64,000 bases of DNA from positions 528,249 through 592,248 of the forward strand of contig NZ_JADKYB010000002.1 of assembly GCF_016918855.1 (NCBI RefSeq), written 5' to 3'. The notes beneath the pieces were generated by a model that did no database searches, had not been told where the DNA came from, and worked only from the letters and a program-made list of their open reading frames with translations. This document shows, one piece after another, positions 54,448 to 64,000 of this stretch. The position numbers and the translations under genes are program-made. This DNA is from Actinacidiphila acididurans (GTDB taxonomy: Bacteria > Actinomycetota > Actinomycetes > Streptomycetales > Streptomycetaceae). The number at the start of each line of letters is the position of its first letter. Positions within the stretch are counted from its first letter, which is position 1.

Positions 54448-56667
54448 GTGGAGAACGAGACCCACTACGCCGAAGCCGTCATCGACAACGGCACCTTCGG
54501 CACCCGTACCATCCGCTTCGAGACGGGCCGGCTGGCCCGCCAGGCCGCCGGGTCCGCCGTCGCCTACCTCGACGACGACACCATGGTGCTGTCGGCCACC
54601 AGCGCCTCGAAGCAGCCCAAGGAGCACTTCGACTTCTTCCCGCTCACGGTGGACGTCGAGGAGCGCATGTACGCGGCCGGCCGGATCCCCGGCTCCTTCT
54701 TCCGCCGCGAAGGGCGTCCGTCCGAGGACGCGATCCTCACCTGCCGCCTGATCGACCGCCCGCTGCGCCCGTCCTTCGTCAAGGGCCTGCGCAACGAGAT
54801 CCAGATCGTCGCGACCGTGATGGCGCTCAACCCCGACCACCTGTACGACGTGGTCGCGATCAACGCCGCGTCCTGCTCCACGCAGCTCGCCGGCCTGCCC
54901 TTCTCCGGCCCCATCGGCGGCGTGCGGGTCGCCCTTGTGCGCGGCCAGTGGGTGGCCTTTCCCACCCACACCGAGCTGGAGGAGGCCGTGTTCGACATGG
55001 TCGTCGCCGGCCGGGTGCTGGAGGACGGCGACGTCGCGATCATGATGGTCGAGGCCGAGGCCACCGACAAGACCATCAAGCTGGTCGAGGACGGCGCCGA
55101 GGCCCCCACCGAGGAAGTCGTGGCCGCCGGCCTCGAGGCCGCCAAGCCCTTCATCAAGGTGCTGTGCAAGGCGCAGTCCGAGCTGGCCGCCAAGACCGCC
55201 AAGCCCACCGCCGAGTTCCCGATCTTCCTCGACTACGAGGAGGACGTCTTCGAGGCGCTGGAGGCCGCGGTCACCGACGAGCTGGCGCAGGCGCTGACCA
55301 TCGCCGGCAAGCAGGCCCGCGAGGCCGAGCTGGACCGGGTCAAGGGCCTGGCCGCCGAGAAGCTGCTGCCGCAGTTCGAGGGCCGCGAGAAGGAGATCTC
55401 CGCCGCCTACCGCTCGCTGACCAAGAAGCTGGTCCGCCAGCGGGTCATCCGCGACAAGATCCGCATCGACGGCCGCGGCGTCACCGACATCCGCACCCTG
55501 GCCGCCGAGGTCGAGGCGATCCCGCGGGTGCACGGCTCGGCGCTGTTCGAGCGCGGTGAGACCCAGATCCTGGGCGTCACCACCCTGAACATGCTGCGCA
55601 TGGAGCAGCAGCTCGACACGCTCTCGCCCGAGACGCGCAAGCGCTACATGCACAACTACAACTTCCCGCCGTACTCCGTCGGTGAGACCGGCCGGGTCGG
55701 CTCCCCCAAGCGCCGTGAGATCGGCCACGGCGCCCTCGCCGAGCGCGCACTGATCCCGGTGCTGCCCTCCCGCGAGGAGTTCCCGTACGCCATCCGCCAG
55801 GTCTCCGAGGCGCTGGGCTCCAACGGCTCCACCTCGATGGGCTCGGTGTGCGCCTCCACCATGTCGCTGCTCAACGCCGGTGTGCCGCTCAAGGCCCCGG
55901 TCGCCGGCATCGCCATGGGCCTGATCTCCCAGGAGATCGAGGGCGAGACGCACTACGTGGCGCTGACCGACATCCTCGGCGCCGAGGACGCCTTCGGCGA
56001 CATGGACTTCAAGGTCGCCGGCACCAAGAACTTCGTGACCGCCCTCCAGCTCGACACGAAGCTCGACGGCATCCCGGCGTCGGTGCTGGCCGCAGCCCTG
56101 AAGCAGGCCCGCGACGCCCGGCTGCACATCCTCGACGTGATGATGGAGGCCATCGACTCCCCGGACGAGATGTCCCCCAACGCGCCGCGGATCATCTCCA
56201 TCAAGATCCCGGTCGACAAGATCGGCGAGGTCATCGGCCCCAAGGGCAAGATGATCAACCAGATCCAGGAGGACACCGGCGCCGACATCTCCATCGAGGA
56301 CGACGGCACCGTCCTGATCGGCGCCACCGAGGGTGCCCAGGCCGAGGCGGCCCGCGCGCTGATCAACCAGATCGCCAACCCGACCATGCCGGAGGTCGGC
56401 GAGCGGTACCTGGGCACCGTGGTGAAGACCACCACGTTCGGCGCCTTCGTGTCGCTGATGCCCGGCAAGGACGGCCTGCTGCACATCTCGCAGATCCGCA
56501 AGCTGGCCGGCGGCAAGCGCGTCGAGAACGTCGAGGACGTCCTCGGCGTCGGCGCCAAGGTCCAGGTCGAGATCGCCGAGATCGACCAGCGCGGCAAGCT
56601 CTCGCTGATCCCGGTCATCGAGGGCGAGGACGAGTCGGACGACGCGAAGGACGAGTCGGCCAAGTGA
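54448..56667 (+). CDS. pnp: polyribonucleotide nucleotidyltransferase
   Basis: 3'-5' phosphorolytic exoribonuclease and, in streptomycetes, main RNA 3'-polymerase. It has 739 residues: two RNase PH domains separated by a helical linker (~240-330), then KH (~585-645, [20 protein letters not shown]) and S1 (~655-725, [30 protein letters not shown]) domains and an acidic tail. GTG54448 has GAGGAGA upstream and gives the family length. Stop overlaps the M16 peptidase start (GTGA). Confidence 0.98.
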   Translation: MENETHYAEAVIDNGTFGTRTIRFETGRLARQAAGSAVAYLDDDTMVLSATSASKQPKEHFDFFPLTVDVEERMYAAGRIPGSFFRREGRPSEDAILTCRLIDRPLRPSFVKGLRNEIQIVATVMALNPDHLYDVVAINAASCSTQLAGLPFSGPIGGVRVALVRGQWVAFPTHTELEEAVFDMVVAGRVLEDGDVAIMMVEAEATDKTIKLVEDGAEAPTEEVVAAGLEAAKPFIKVLCKAQSELAAKTAKPTAEFPIFLDYEEDVFEALEAAVTDELAQALTIAGKQAREAELDRVKGLAAEKLLPQFEGREKEISAAYRSLTKKLVRQRVIRDKIRIDGRGVTDIRTLAAEVEAIPRVHGSALFERGETQILGVTTLNMLRMEQQLDTLSPETRKRYMHNYNFPPYSVGETGRVGSPKRREIGHGALAERALIPVLPSREEFPYAIRQVSEALGSNGSTSMGSVCASTMSLLNAGVPLKAPVAGIAMGLISQEIEGETHYVALTDILGAEDAFGDMDFKVAGTKNFVTALQLDTKLDGIPASVLAAALKQARDARLHILDVMMEAIDSPDEMSPNAPRIISIKIPVDKIGEVIGPKGKMINQIQEDTGADISIEDDGTVLIGATEGAQAEAARALINQIANPTMPEVGERYLGTVVKTTTFGAFVSLMPGKDGLLHISQIRKLAGGKRVENVEDVLGVGAKVQVEIAEIDQRGKLSLIPVIEGEDESDDAKDESAK

Positions 56668-58055
56668 CGACCCGCTCCACCGGCGCGACGGCCCGCCCCT
56701 CCCAGCAGGGGCGGGCCGTCCGCGCACCCGCCACCCGCACCCGTACCCTCCTGCCCGGCACCGACGGCGTCGGCACCGTACGCCGCAGCGTGCTGCCCGG
56801 CGGCCTGCGCGTGGTCACCGAGACCCTGCCCACGGTCCGCTCGGCCACCTTCGGCATCTGGGCCGCGGTCGGCTCCCGCGACGAGACCAAGGCACTCGGC
56901 GGCGCCACCCACTACCTGGAGCACCTGCTCTTCAAGGGCACCGCCCGGCGCACCGCGCTGGACATCTCCGCGGCGATCGACGCGGTCGGCGGCGAGATGA
57001 ACGCGTTCACCGCCAAGGAGTACACGTGCTACTACGCGCGGGTGCTCGACACCGACCTGCCGCTGGCCATCGACGTGGTCAGCGACATGCTCACCGGTTC
57101 GCTGATCCGCCAGGAGGACATCGACGCCGAACGCGGCGTCGTCCTCGAGGAGATCGCGATGACCGAGGACGACCCCGGTGACCAGGTGCACGACCTGTTC
57201 ACCACCGCGCTGCTCGGCGACACCCCGCTCGGCCGCCCGGTGCTCGGCACCACCGAGACGGTCAACGGCCTCACCCGCGACCAGGTCGCCCGCTTCTACC
57301 ACAAGCACTACGACCCCACCCGGCTCGTGGTCGCCGCCGCCGGCAACATCGACCACGCCACCGTGGTACGCCAGGTCCGGCGCGCCTTCGAGCGGGCCGG
57401 CGCCCTGCGCGACACCGACGCGCAGCCGCAGCCGCCCCGCGGCGGCGCCCGTACTCTGCGCGCCGCCGGCCATGTCGAACTCCTCGACCGGCGCACCGAA
57501 CAGGCCCACCTGGTGCTCGGCATGCCCGGCCTGTCCCGCACCGACGAGCGCCGCTGGGCGCTGGGCGTGCTCAACACCGCCCTCGGCGGCGGCATGAGCT
57601 CCCGGCTGTTCCAGGAGGTCCGCGAGAAGCGCGGCCTGGCCTACTCGGTGTACTCCTACACCTCCTCCTTCGCCGACTGCGGCATGTTCGGGGTCTACGC
57701 CGGCTGCCAGCCGCGCCGGGTGCCGGACGTGCTCAAGATCTGCCGGGACGAGCTGGAGCAGGTCGCCGAGCACGGCCTCGGCGAGGACGAGCTGCGCCGC
57801 GCCATCGGCCAGTTGTCCGGCTCCACCGTGCTCGGCCTGGAGGACACCGGCGCCCTGATGAACCGGATCGGCAAGAGCGAGCTGTGCTGGGGCGACCAGC
57901 TCTCCGTGGACGACCTGCTGGCCCGGATCGCAGCCGTCACTCCCGACGAGGTACGGCAGGTGGCGCGCGACGTCCTGGGCCAGCGCCCCAGCCTCGCGGT
58001 CATCGGCTCGCTGAAGGACAAGCAGGCCGCCGACCTGCACGCGGCCGTGGCCTAG
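56664..58055 (+). CDS. M16-family zinc metallopeptidase (processing-peptidase-like)
   Basis: 463 residues with the inverted zinc motif HYLEH (His83, Glu86, His87) and the distal Glu162/163 ([12 protein letters not shown]). The C-terminal M16 half carries [19 protein letters not shown], the R/Y pair of the family. Usually found next to pnp in actinobacteria and other bacteria. Natural substrates are unknown; related enzymes cut small peptides. GTG start overlaps the pnp stop. Confidence 0.93.
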   Translation: MTTRSTGATARPSQQGRAVRAPATRTRTLLPGTDGVGTVRRSVLPGGLRVVTETLPTVRSATFGIWAAVGSRDETKALGGATHYLEHLLFKGTARRTALDISAAIDAVGGEMNAFTAKEYTCYYARVLDTDLPLAIDVVSDMLTGSLIRQEDIDAERGVVLEEIAMTEDDPGDQVHDLFTTALLGDTPLGRPVLGTTETVNGLTRDQVARFYHKHYDPTRLVVAAAGNIDHATVVRQVRRAFERAGALRDTDAQPQPPRGGARTLRAAGHVELLDRRTEQAHLVLGMPGLSRTDERRWALGVLNTALGGGMSSRLFQEVREKRGLAYSVYSYTSSFADCGMFGVYAGCQPRRVPDVLKICRDELEQVAEHGLGEDELRRAIGQLSGSTVLGLEDTGALMNRIGKSELCWGDQLSVDDLLARIAAVTPDEVRQVARDVLGQRPSLAVIGSLKDKQAADLHAAVA

Positions 58056-58979
<924 letters not shown>

Positions 58980-58984
58980 GCGCG

Positions 58985-59449
58985 ATGCGCGCCAAACTGA
59001 GCTACACCGCCTCGGCGCTCGCCCTGGTGTTCTACTTCGTGCTGGTCGGCGACCGCGGCGTGCTGCTCATCTCGGACGGCCGCCCGGTCACCGTGGCTTT
59101 CGGCATCGCCGTGCTGGTGCTGCCGCTGATCGGCGCGTGGTTCCTGTGGCACACCACGCAGTTCGCCCGGCACGCCGGACGGCTCGGCCGTGAGCTGGAG
59201 GCCGAGGGCGGCCTGCCGGTCGACGAACTCGTCCGTACCCCCAGCGGCCGTATCGACCGCGCCTCGGCCGACGCGGTGTTCGCCAGGCGCCGGGCCGAGA
59301 CCGAGGCCGCGCCCGACGACTGGCGCACCTGGTTCCGGCTGGCCATCGCGTACTTCGACGCCCGCGACACCCCCCGCGCCCGCAAGGCCATGCAGCGTGC
59401 CATCGCCCTGCACGACGGGACCCCGGTCCGCGACCGCGCGGCCAGGTGA
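58985..59449 (+). CDS. small membrane protein with helical (TPR-like) tail
   Basis: 154 residues. Two membrane helices (~8-27 and 38-58) are followed by a cytosolic part with DDWRTWFRLAIAYFDARDTPRARKAMQRAIALHD, a single tetratricopeptide-like helix pair. Starts 5 bases after dapB, so co-transcribed. Function unknown; similar small proteins follow dapB in related genomes, as far as I recall. Confidence 0.75.
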   Translation: MRAKLSYTASALALVFYFVLVGDRGVLLISDGRPVTVAFGIAVLVLPLIGAWFLWHTTQFARHAGRLGRELEAEGGLPVDELVRTPSGRIDRASADAVFARRRAETEAAPDDWRTWFRLAIAYFDARDTPRARKAMQRAIALHDGTPVRDRAAR

Positions 59450-59453
59450 CGCC

Positions 59454-59505
59454 GATACGCCGCGGGGCCGGTCCACCACTCGGTGGGCCGGCCCCGCGGC
59501 GTATC
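59454..59505. terminator. 24-bp-stem bidirectional terminator
   Basis: 18-bp perfect arms (59454-59471 and 59488-59505, starting GATACGCCGCGGGGCC) continue through a T-G pair and CCACC/GGTGG to a 4-base loop. It sits between the dapB unit and the convergent PH-domain gene. Confidence 0.85.
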
Positions 59506-59528
59506 GGGCAAGCTCTACGGCTGGGCGC

Positions 59529-60077
59529 TCAGCGCGGTTCGGTCGCCCAGGCCTCGATGGCGTCGGCGGCCACGTCGAAGGACTCCACCCGGCCCAGGAA
59601 GTCCGCGTTGTGATCGGTGAGCAGCGGCCTGAGCTGCTCGCCGCCCCGCCGGGTTATCAGCAGCGCCTGGCCCTGCACGGTCCGCGGCAGCCCCAGGACC
59701 TTCACCGGCTGCTGCGCCGTACGCACCGCCACCACCTGCCGCCACGGCACCGTCACCGTGAAGAAGAACCCCGTCTGGCGCAGCCCCTTGCCGCTCACCC
59801 ACACCCCCATCCGCAGCAGCCGCAACGACGCCGCGATCACCACTACCGCCAGCACCAGCCACGTCATGGCGCCCCCCGAGTTGCTGGCCGCGGCCATCAG
59901 CAGCGCCGCGATCATCAGGTACGAGGCCAGCATCAGGGCCAGCGCGGCCACGGCGACCCGCCAGGGGCCCAAGCGGTACGGCCGGGTCCAGCGGTCCGGC
60001 AGCGGGCGCGGGGCGCGGTCGTCCGTCTGCGGCGCGTCGGACACGGCGGTGAGGGAGGAGTGGTGGGACAGGGACAC
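59529..60077 (-). CDS. PH-domain-like membrane protein
   Basis: 182 residues. Two close membrane helices (about 39-60 and 70-86) are followed by a bacterial PH-like beta domain (VWVSGKGLRQTGFFFTVTVPWRQVVAVRTAQQPVKVLGLPRTVQGQAL). Common actinobacterial family without known function. GTG60077 follows AGGA. Divergent from thyX. Confidence 0.75.
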   Translation of the reverse strand: MSLSHHSSLTAVSDAPQTDDRAPRPLPDRWTRPYRLGPWRVAVAALALMLASYLMIAALLMAAASNSGGAMTWLVLAVVVIAASLRLLRMGVWVSGKGLRQTGFFFTVTVPWRQVVAVRTAQQPVKVLGLPRTVQGQALLITRRGGEQLRPLLTDHNADFLGRVESFDVAADAIEAWATEPR

Positions 60078-60233
60078 GGGGGAATCCTCGTTCCGGTTTC
60101 CGGCAGGCCGACGACATCGTGGCAGCAGCGTCGCGGCGGGCGGTCTGACTGCGGTTTTCCAGGAGGCTAGCCCCCGGCACCGGCCGCGGCCAAGCGGGCG
60201 GCGGGCCGCCGACCGCCGGGAGACCGTCCGGAC

Positions 60234-60239
60234 TAGTCT
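60234..60239 (+). promoter_or_regulatory. candidate -10 box of thyX
   Basis: TAGTCT, 30 bases before the thyX start; no -35 assigned. Confidence 0.3.
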
Positions 60240-60269
60240 GGGCGGCGAAAACGACAGGAAGGATCCGTG

Positions 60270-61016
60270 GTGCCGACCGACTCACCCGCAGAGACAGACG
60301 CCCAGGTGAAGTTCCGCGACGACATGACCGTCCGCCTGATCAGATCGAGCGCGACGGACGCGGACGTGCTATGGGCCGCGCGCGTCTCCACGGCCGGCGG
60401 CCAGTCCCTTGAGGAGCTGACCAAGGACCCCGAGCGCTCCAAGGGCCTGATCAACTACCTCATGCGGGACCGGCACGGCAGCCCGTTCGAGCACAACTCG
60501 ATGACCTTCTTCATCAGCGCCCCGATCTTCGTCTTCCGCGAGTTCATGCGGCACCGGGTCGGCTGGTCCTACAACGAGGAATCCGGCCGCTACCGCGAGC
60601 TGGAGCCGGTCTTCTACCTGCCCGCGCCCGACCGCAAGCTGGTCCAGCAGGGCCGCCCGGGCAAGTACGAGTTCGTGGCCGGCACGCCGGAGCAGCACGA
60701 GAGCGCCGTGACCGCGCTGAAGGAGTCGTACGCCCGGTCCTACGCCGCCTACCAGGACCTGCTGGCCGCAGGGGTCGCCCGCGAGGTGGCCCGCGCCACC
60801 CTTCCGGTGGGTCTGTACTCGTCGATGTACGCGACGTGCAACGCCCGCTCGCTCATGCATTTCCTCGGCCTGCGCACCACCCACGAGCTGGCCAAGGTGC
60901 CGTCCTTCCCGCAGCGGGAGATCGAGATGGTGGGGGAGCGGATGGAGGCGGAGTGGGCGAAGCTGATGCCCCTCACGCACGCGGCCTTCAACGCGAACGG
61001 CCGAGTCGCGCCGTAG
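60270..61016 (+). CDS. thyX: flavin-dependent thymidylate synthase
   Basis: Makes dTMP from dUMP using FAD, NADPH and methylene-tetrahydrofolate. It has 248 residues and the ThyX signature RHRVGWSYNEESGRY (Arg94-His95-Arg96 ... Ser). Supporting motifs are SPFEHNSMTFFI, AREVARATLPVGLYSS and the substrate arginine region. AGGAAGG at 60256-60262 favours GTG60270 over the adjacent GTG60267. Ends at a strong hairpin (61074-61119). Confidence 0.97.
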   Translation: MPTDSPAETDAQVKFRDDMTVRLIRSSATDADVLWAARVSTAGGQSLEELTKDPERSKGLINYLMRDRHGSPFEHNSMTFFISAPIFVFREFMRHRVGWSYNEESGRYRELEPVFYLPAPDRKLVQQGRPGKYEFVAGTPEQHESAVTALKESYARSYAAYQDLLAAGVAREVARATLPVGLYSSMYATCNARSLMHFLGLRTTHELAKVPSFPQREIEMVGERMEAEWAKLMPLTHAAFNANGRVAP

Positions 61017-61073
61017 TAATGTCCGAAGTGTTCGGATTGCAGGGATTCGTGAAGTTCATCTAGGCTTCACAAT

Positions 61074-61119
61074 GGACTCCGGCGGTGCTTGAACCCCCGA
61101 GCAGGCAGCGCCGGAGTCC
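61074..61119 (+). terminator. hairpin terminator after thyX
   Basis: GGACTCCGGCG (61074-61084) pairs perfectly with CGCCGGAGTCC (61109-61119), followed by TTT; an inner TGCT/AGCA stem lies in the loop. A smaller GTGAAG/CTTCAC dyad (61049-61070) precedes it. Confidence 0.8.
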
Positions 61120-61160
61120 TTTGCGCAGGTCCCACGGCTGCTGCCGATCCGGACACCGAG

Positions 61161-61166
61161 TAGCGT
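61161..61166 (+). promoter_or_regulatory. -10-like hexamer for dapA, probably leaderless
   Basis: TAGCGT ends 7 bases before ATG61174; no ribosome site. Confidence 0.4.
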
Positions 61167-61173
61167 GGGATCC

Positions 61174-62073
61174 ATGGCTCCGACCTCCACCCCCCAGGCC
61201 CCGTTCGGGCGCATGCTGACCGCAATGGTCACGCCCTTCACTCCCGACGGCGCCCTCGACCTCGACGGTGCCCAGGTGCTGGCCGCCCACCTCGTGGACG
61301 CCGGCAATGACGGTCTGGTCGTCAACGGCACCACCGGGGAGTCGCCGACCACCAGCGACACGGAGAAGGACCAGCTGGTACGCGCCGTGGTCGAGGCGGT
61401 CGGCGACCGCGCCCACGTCGTGGCCGGCGTCGGCACCAACGACACCGCGCACAGCGTCACCCTCGCCCGCCAGGCCGAGCGGGCCGGCGCCCACGGCCTG
61501 CTCACGGTCACGCCGTACTACAGCAAGCCCCCGCAGGAGGGCCTGTACCGGCACTTCACCGCGATCGCCGAGGCCACCGGCCTGCCCGTGATGCTCTACG
61601 ACATCCCCGGCCGCGCCGGCGTCCCCGTCGAGACCGACACCCTCGTCCGGCTCGCCGAGCACCCCCGGATCGTCGCCAACAAGGACGCCAAGGGCGACCT
61701 GGGCGCCGCGAGCTGGACCCTGGCCCGTACCGACCTCGCCTGGTACTCCGGCGACGACATGCTCAACCTGCCGCTGCTGGCCATCGGCGCCGTCGGCTTC
61801 GTCTCCGTCGTCGGGCACGTCGTCACCGCCGAACTGCGCGCCCTCCTGGACGCCTACACCAGCGGCGACGTCACCAAGGCCGCGGAGATCCACCAGCGGC
61901 TGCTGCCCGTCTACACCGGCATGTTCCGCGCCCCGGGCGTCACCACAGCCAAGGCCGCCCTGGCGCTGCGCGGACTGCCCGCCGGCCCGCTCCGGCTGCC
62001 GCTCGTCGAACTCGACGCGAACGGGACCGAGCAGCTCAGGAGGGATCTCGCCGCAGGCGGGGTACACCTCTGA
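61174..62073 (+). CDS. dapA: 4-hydroxy-tetrahydrodipicolinate synthase
   Basis: First committed step of lysine/diaminopimelate synthesis: condenses pyruvate with aspartate semialdehyde. It has 299 residues in a TIM barrel with VNGTTGESPT, the catalytic Tyr142 (MLYDIPGRAG) and the Schiff-base Lys170 (ANKDAKGDL). ATG61174 is chosen over GTG61165 because the family starts here and a -10-like TAGCGT lies 7 bases upstream. RNase J follows after 179 bases. Confidence 0.96.
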   Translation: MAPTSTPQAPFGRMLTAMVTPFTPDGALDLDGAQVLAAHLVDAGNDGLVVNGTTGESPTTSDTEKDQLVRAVVEAVGDRAHVVAGVGTNDTAHSVTLARQAERAGAHGLLTVTPYYSKPPQEGLYRHFTAIAEATGLPVMLYDIPGRAGVPVETDTLVRLAEHPRIVANKDAKGDLGAASWTLARTDLAWYSGDDMLNLPLLAIGAVGFVSVVGHVVTAELRALLDAYTSGDVTKAAEIHQRLLPVYTGMFRAPGVTTAKAALALRGLPAGPLRLPLVELDANGTEQLRRDLAAGGVHL

Positions 62074-62115
62074 CAAAGACTTCACAACTGAATACGCGCA
62101 ACCGAATACCGATTG

Positions 62116-62186
62116 ACGCATGAACGCATGAAACGCACGAAGCGCATGGAACGCGTGAAGCACATGAAGCGTGTGAACACGGAAAA
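62116..62186 (+). repeat. degenerate 9-bp tandem repeat array between dapA and rnj
   Basis: About seven units close to ACGCATGAA (for example ACGCATGAA, ACGCACGAA, GCGCATGGA, ACGCGTGAA, GCACATGAA, GCGTGTGAA), ending about 65 bases before the RNase J start. The stretch is richer in A than its surroundings. Confidence 0.8.
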
Positions 62187-62252
62187 CTGAACGACATCCC
62201 GCGCCGCCCGGGCCCCGAGGGGGCCATGAGGCATGCGCGGCAAGGAGAACCT

Positions 62253-63938
62253 TTGAGTCATCCGCACCCTGAACTCGGCGCCCCACCGGAAATCCCCGAG
62301 GGCGGCCTGCGCATCACCCCGCTCGGCGGCCTCGGCGAAATCGGCCGCAACATGACGGTCCTCGAATTCGGCCGGAAGATCCTGATCGTCGACTGCGGCG
62401 TCCTCTTCCCCGAGGAGGAGCAGCCCGGCGTCGACCTCATCCTTCCGGACTTCACGTCCATCCGGGACCGGCTGGACGACGTCGTGGGCATCATCCTCAC
62501 CCACGGCCACGAGGACCACATCGGCGCCGTCCCCTTCCTCCTGCGGGAGAAGGAGGACATCCCCCTCATCGGTTCCAAGCTGACCCTCGCGCTCATCGAG
62601 GCCAAGCTCCAGGAACACCACATCCGTCCCTACGCCCTGGAGGTCAAGGAGGGCGACCGGGAACGCATCGGGCCCTTCGACTGCGAGTTCATCGCCGTCA
62701 ACCACTCCATCCCGGACGCCCTCGCGGTCGCCATCCGTACGCCGGCCGGCATGGTCGTCGTCACCGGCGACTTCAAGATGGACCAACTCCCGCTGGACGG
62801 CCGCCTCACCGACCTGCCCGCGTTCGCCCGGCTCGGCGAGGAGGGCATCGACCTGCTCCTCGCGGACTCGACCAACGCAGAGGTCCCCGGCTTCGTCCCG
62901 CACGAGCGCGACATCTCGCAGGTGCTGCGCCAGACCTTCGACAAGGCCGACAAGCGCATCATCGTGGCCAGCTTCGCCAGCCACGTCCACCGCGTCCAGC
63001 AAGTCCTCGACGCCGCAAAGGAACACGGCCGCAAGGTCGCCTTCGTCGGCCGCTCCATGGTCCGGAACATGGGCATCGCCCGCGACCTCGGCTACCTCAA
63101 GGTCCCCGACCACCTGATCGTCGACGTCAAGGTCCTCGACGACCTCCCCGACGAGCAAGTGGTCCTGGTCTGCACCGGATCCCAGGGCGAACCCATGGCG
63201 GCCCTGTCCCGGATGGCCAACCGCGACCACCAGATCCGCATCGTCGAGGGCGACACCGTCATCCTCGCCTCGTCCCTCATCCCCGGCAACGAGAACGCGG
63301 TCTACCGTGTCATCAACGGCCTGACCCGCTGGGGAGCCAACGTCGTCCACAAGGGCAACGCCAAGGTCCATGTCTCGGGCCACGCCGCGGCGGGCGAGCT
63401 GCTGTTCTTCTACAACATCTGCAAGCCCCGCAACCTCATGCCGATCCACGGCGAATGGCGCCACCTGCGGGCCAACGCCGACCTCGGACAGCTCACCGGC
63501 ATCCCCAAGGAGCGGTGCGTCATCGCCGAGGACGGCGTCGCCGTCGACCTCGTGAACGGCGTCGCGAAAATCGCCGGCAAGGTCCAGGCCGGATACGTCT
63601 ACGTCGACGGCCTGTCGGTCGGCGACATCACCGAGTCCTCCCTCAAGGACCGCCGCATTCTCGGCGAGGAAGGCATCGTGTCCGTCTTCGTCGTGGTCGA
63701 CAGCACCACCGGCAAGCTCGTCGGCGGCCCGAACATCCACGCGCGAGGATCGGGTATCGAGGACGAGGCGTTCGGCGCCGTCATTCTCAAGATCGAGGAA
63801 GGGCTGTCCCGTTCGGCCTCCGAAGCCGTCATGGAACCACGCCAGATCCAGCAGATCATCCGCCGTGCGGTCGGCAAGTGGGTCTCCGACAACTACCGCC
63901 GGCGCCCGATGATCCTTCCGGTCGTGGTGGAGGTCTGA
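62253..63938 (+). CDS. rnj: ribonuclease J
   Basis: Metallo-beta-lactamase/beta-CASP nuclease with 5'-3' exo- and endonuclease activity, acting in mRNA decay and rRNA maturation. It has 561 residues. The zinc motif is HGHEDH (His84, His86, Asp88, His89); GDFKMD and the beta-CASP segments with LVCTGSQGEPMAALSRMA and VSGHAAAGEL follow, then the C-terminal domain needed for dimerisation. TTG62253 has AAGGAG at a 5-base spacing and gives the family length; the upstream ATG at 62226 is rejected. The leader carries a 9-bp repeat array. Confidence 0.96.
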   Translation: MSHPHPELGAPPEIPEGGLRITPLGGLGEIGRNMTVLEFGRKILIVDCGVLFPEEEQPGVDLILPDFTSIRDRLDDVVGIILTHGHEDHIGAVPFLLREKEDIPLIGSKLTLALIEAKLQEHHIRPYALEVKEGDRERIGPFDCEFIAVNHSIPDALAVAIRTPAGMVVVTGDFKMDQLPLDGRLTDLPAFARLGEEGIDLLLADSTNAEVPGFVPHERDISQVLRQTFDKADKRIIVASFASHVHRVQQVLDAAKEHGRKVAFVGRSMVRNMGIARDLGYLKVPDHLIVDVKVLDDLPDEQVVLVCTGSQGEPMAALSRMANRDHQIRIVEGDTVILASSLIPGNENAVYRVINGLTRWGANVVHKGNAKVHVSGHAAAGELLFFYNICKPRNLMPIHGEWRHLRANADLGQLTGIPKERCVIAEDGVAVDLVNGVAKIAGKVQAGYVYVDGLSVGDITESSLKDRRILGEEGIVSVFVVVDSTTGKLVGGPNIHARGSGIEDEAFGAVILKIEEGLSRSASEAVMEPRQIQQIIRRAVGKWVSDNYRRRPMILPVVVEV

Positions 63939-63952
63939 GCCGACGTCAATCC

Positions 63953-63983
63953 CCGGGCTCCTGACCGCGAGCGGGGCGCCCGG
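63953..63983 (+). terminator. possible hairpin after rnj at the window edge
   Basis: CCGGGC (63953-63958) can pair with GCCCGG (63978-63983), with a second CCCCG/CGGGG option inside. Short stem; the region runs off the window. Confidence 0.3.
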
Positions 63984-64000
63984 TGTGGATCCGGCGGGGC

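Noticed and set aside
62128..62190. 20-codon open frame in the rnj leader as a gene
   Set aside because: No ribosome site and the frame follows from the 9-bp repeat (multiple of 3); kept only as a finding.

Overview
The window is high-GC actinobacterial chromosome. GC-rich third codon positions, GTG/TTG starts, AGGAGG-type ribosome sites and the gene order all point to Streptomyces or a close relative. From memory, the order dxr - site-2 protease - ispG - proS - rimP - nusA - ylxR - infB - rbfA - truB - ribF - ESX locus - rpsO - pnp - M16 - dapB - thyX - dapA - rnj matches the core region of S. coelicolor and its relatives. I see no tRNA or rRNA gene, insertion sequence, prophage or CRISPR array. 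I annotate 48 protein genes.

Layout. (1) 160-9788: an aldehyde dehydrogenase, an acyl-CoA dehydrogenase, two MEP-pathway genes (dxr, ispG) around an intramembrane protease, and two GNAT acetyltransferases. (2) 9896-13994: proS, then three minus-strand genes (a small-molecule kinase-like protein, a ferritin-like protein and a lipoprotein). A 167-bp tandem duplication has copied the 3' end of the ferritin-like gene. (3) 14182-27707: the transcription/translation cluster rimP-nusA-ylxR-infB-DUF503-rbfA-truB-ribF, interrupted by a 1360-residue protein that combines a trypsin-like domain, a P-loop and helical repeats. (4) 27733-31526: a minus-strand operon of ABC ATPase, ABC permease, histidine kinase and response regulator, with 1- to 4-base overlaps at two of its three junctions. 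(5) 31745-53613: a complete type VII (ESX) secretion locus. (6) 53840-63938: rpsO-pnp-M16 peptidase, dapB, thyX, dapA and RNase J.

The ESX locus is the main accessory feature. It has EccB, EccC, EccD and EccE, two mycosins, an EsxA/EsxB-like pair, an EspI-like ATPase with a Gly/Tyr/Pro-rich N-terminus, and a conserved companion protein. No EccA and no BldB-like gene were seen. Two further gene pairs look like secreted cargo. The first is a 156-residue helical protein with a YxxxD motif followed by a 540-residue protein with a WGG turn, which resembles a non-mycobacterial PE/PPE pair. The second is a 186-residue protein with a 764-residue WSG-motif protein, on the opposite strand directly downstream of eccC. 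A strong hairpin separates esxAB from the PE/PPE-like pair, so the two sets can be transcribed separately.

Transcript ends are unusually legible. Long inverted repeats follow rseP, truB, infB, esxB, the EspI-like gene, the M16 peptidase gene and thyX. Hairpins also lie between the convergent pairs at 44889-44925 and 59454-59505. Several genes (dxr, the GNAT at 9159, the lipoprotein, the DUF503 gene, dapA) carry a -10-like hexamer 6-7 bases before the start codon and no ribosome site, which suggests leaderless messages. Short tandem repeats of 9, 11, 12, 24 and 27 bp recur at gene ends and in leaders, including two arrays that span stop codons.
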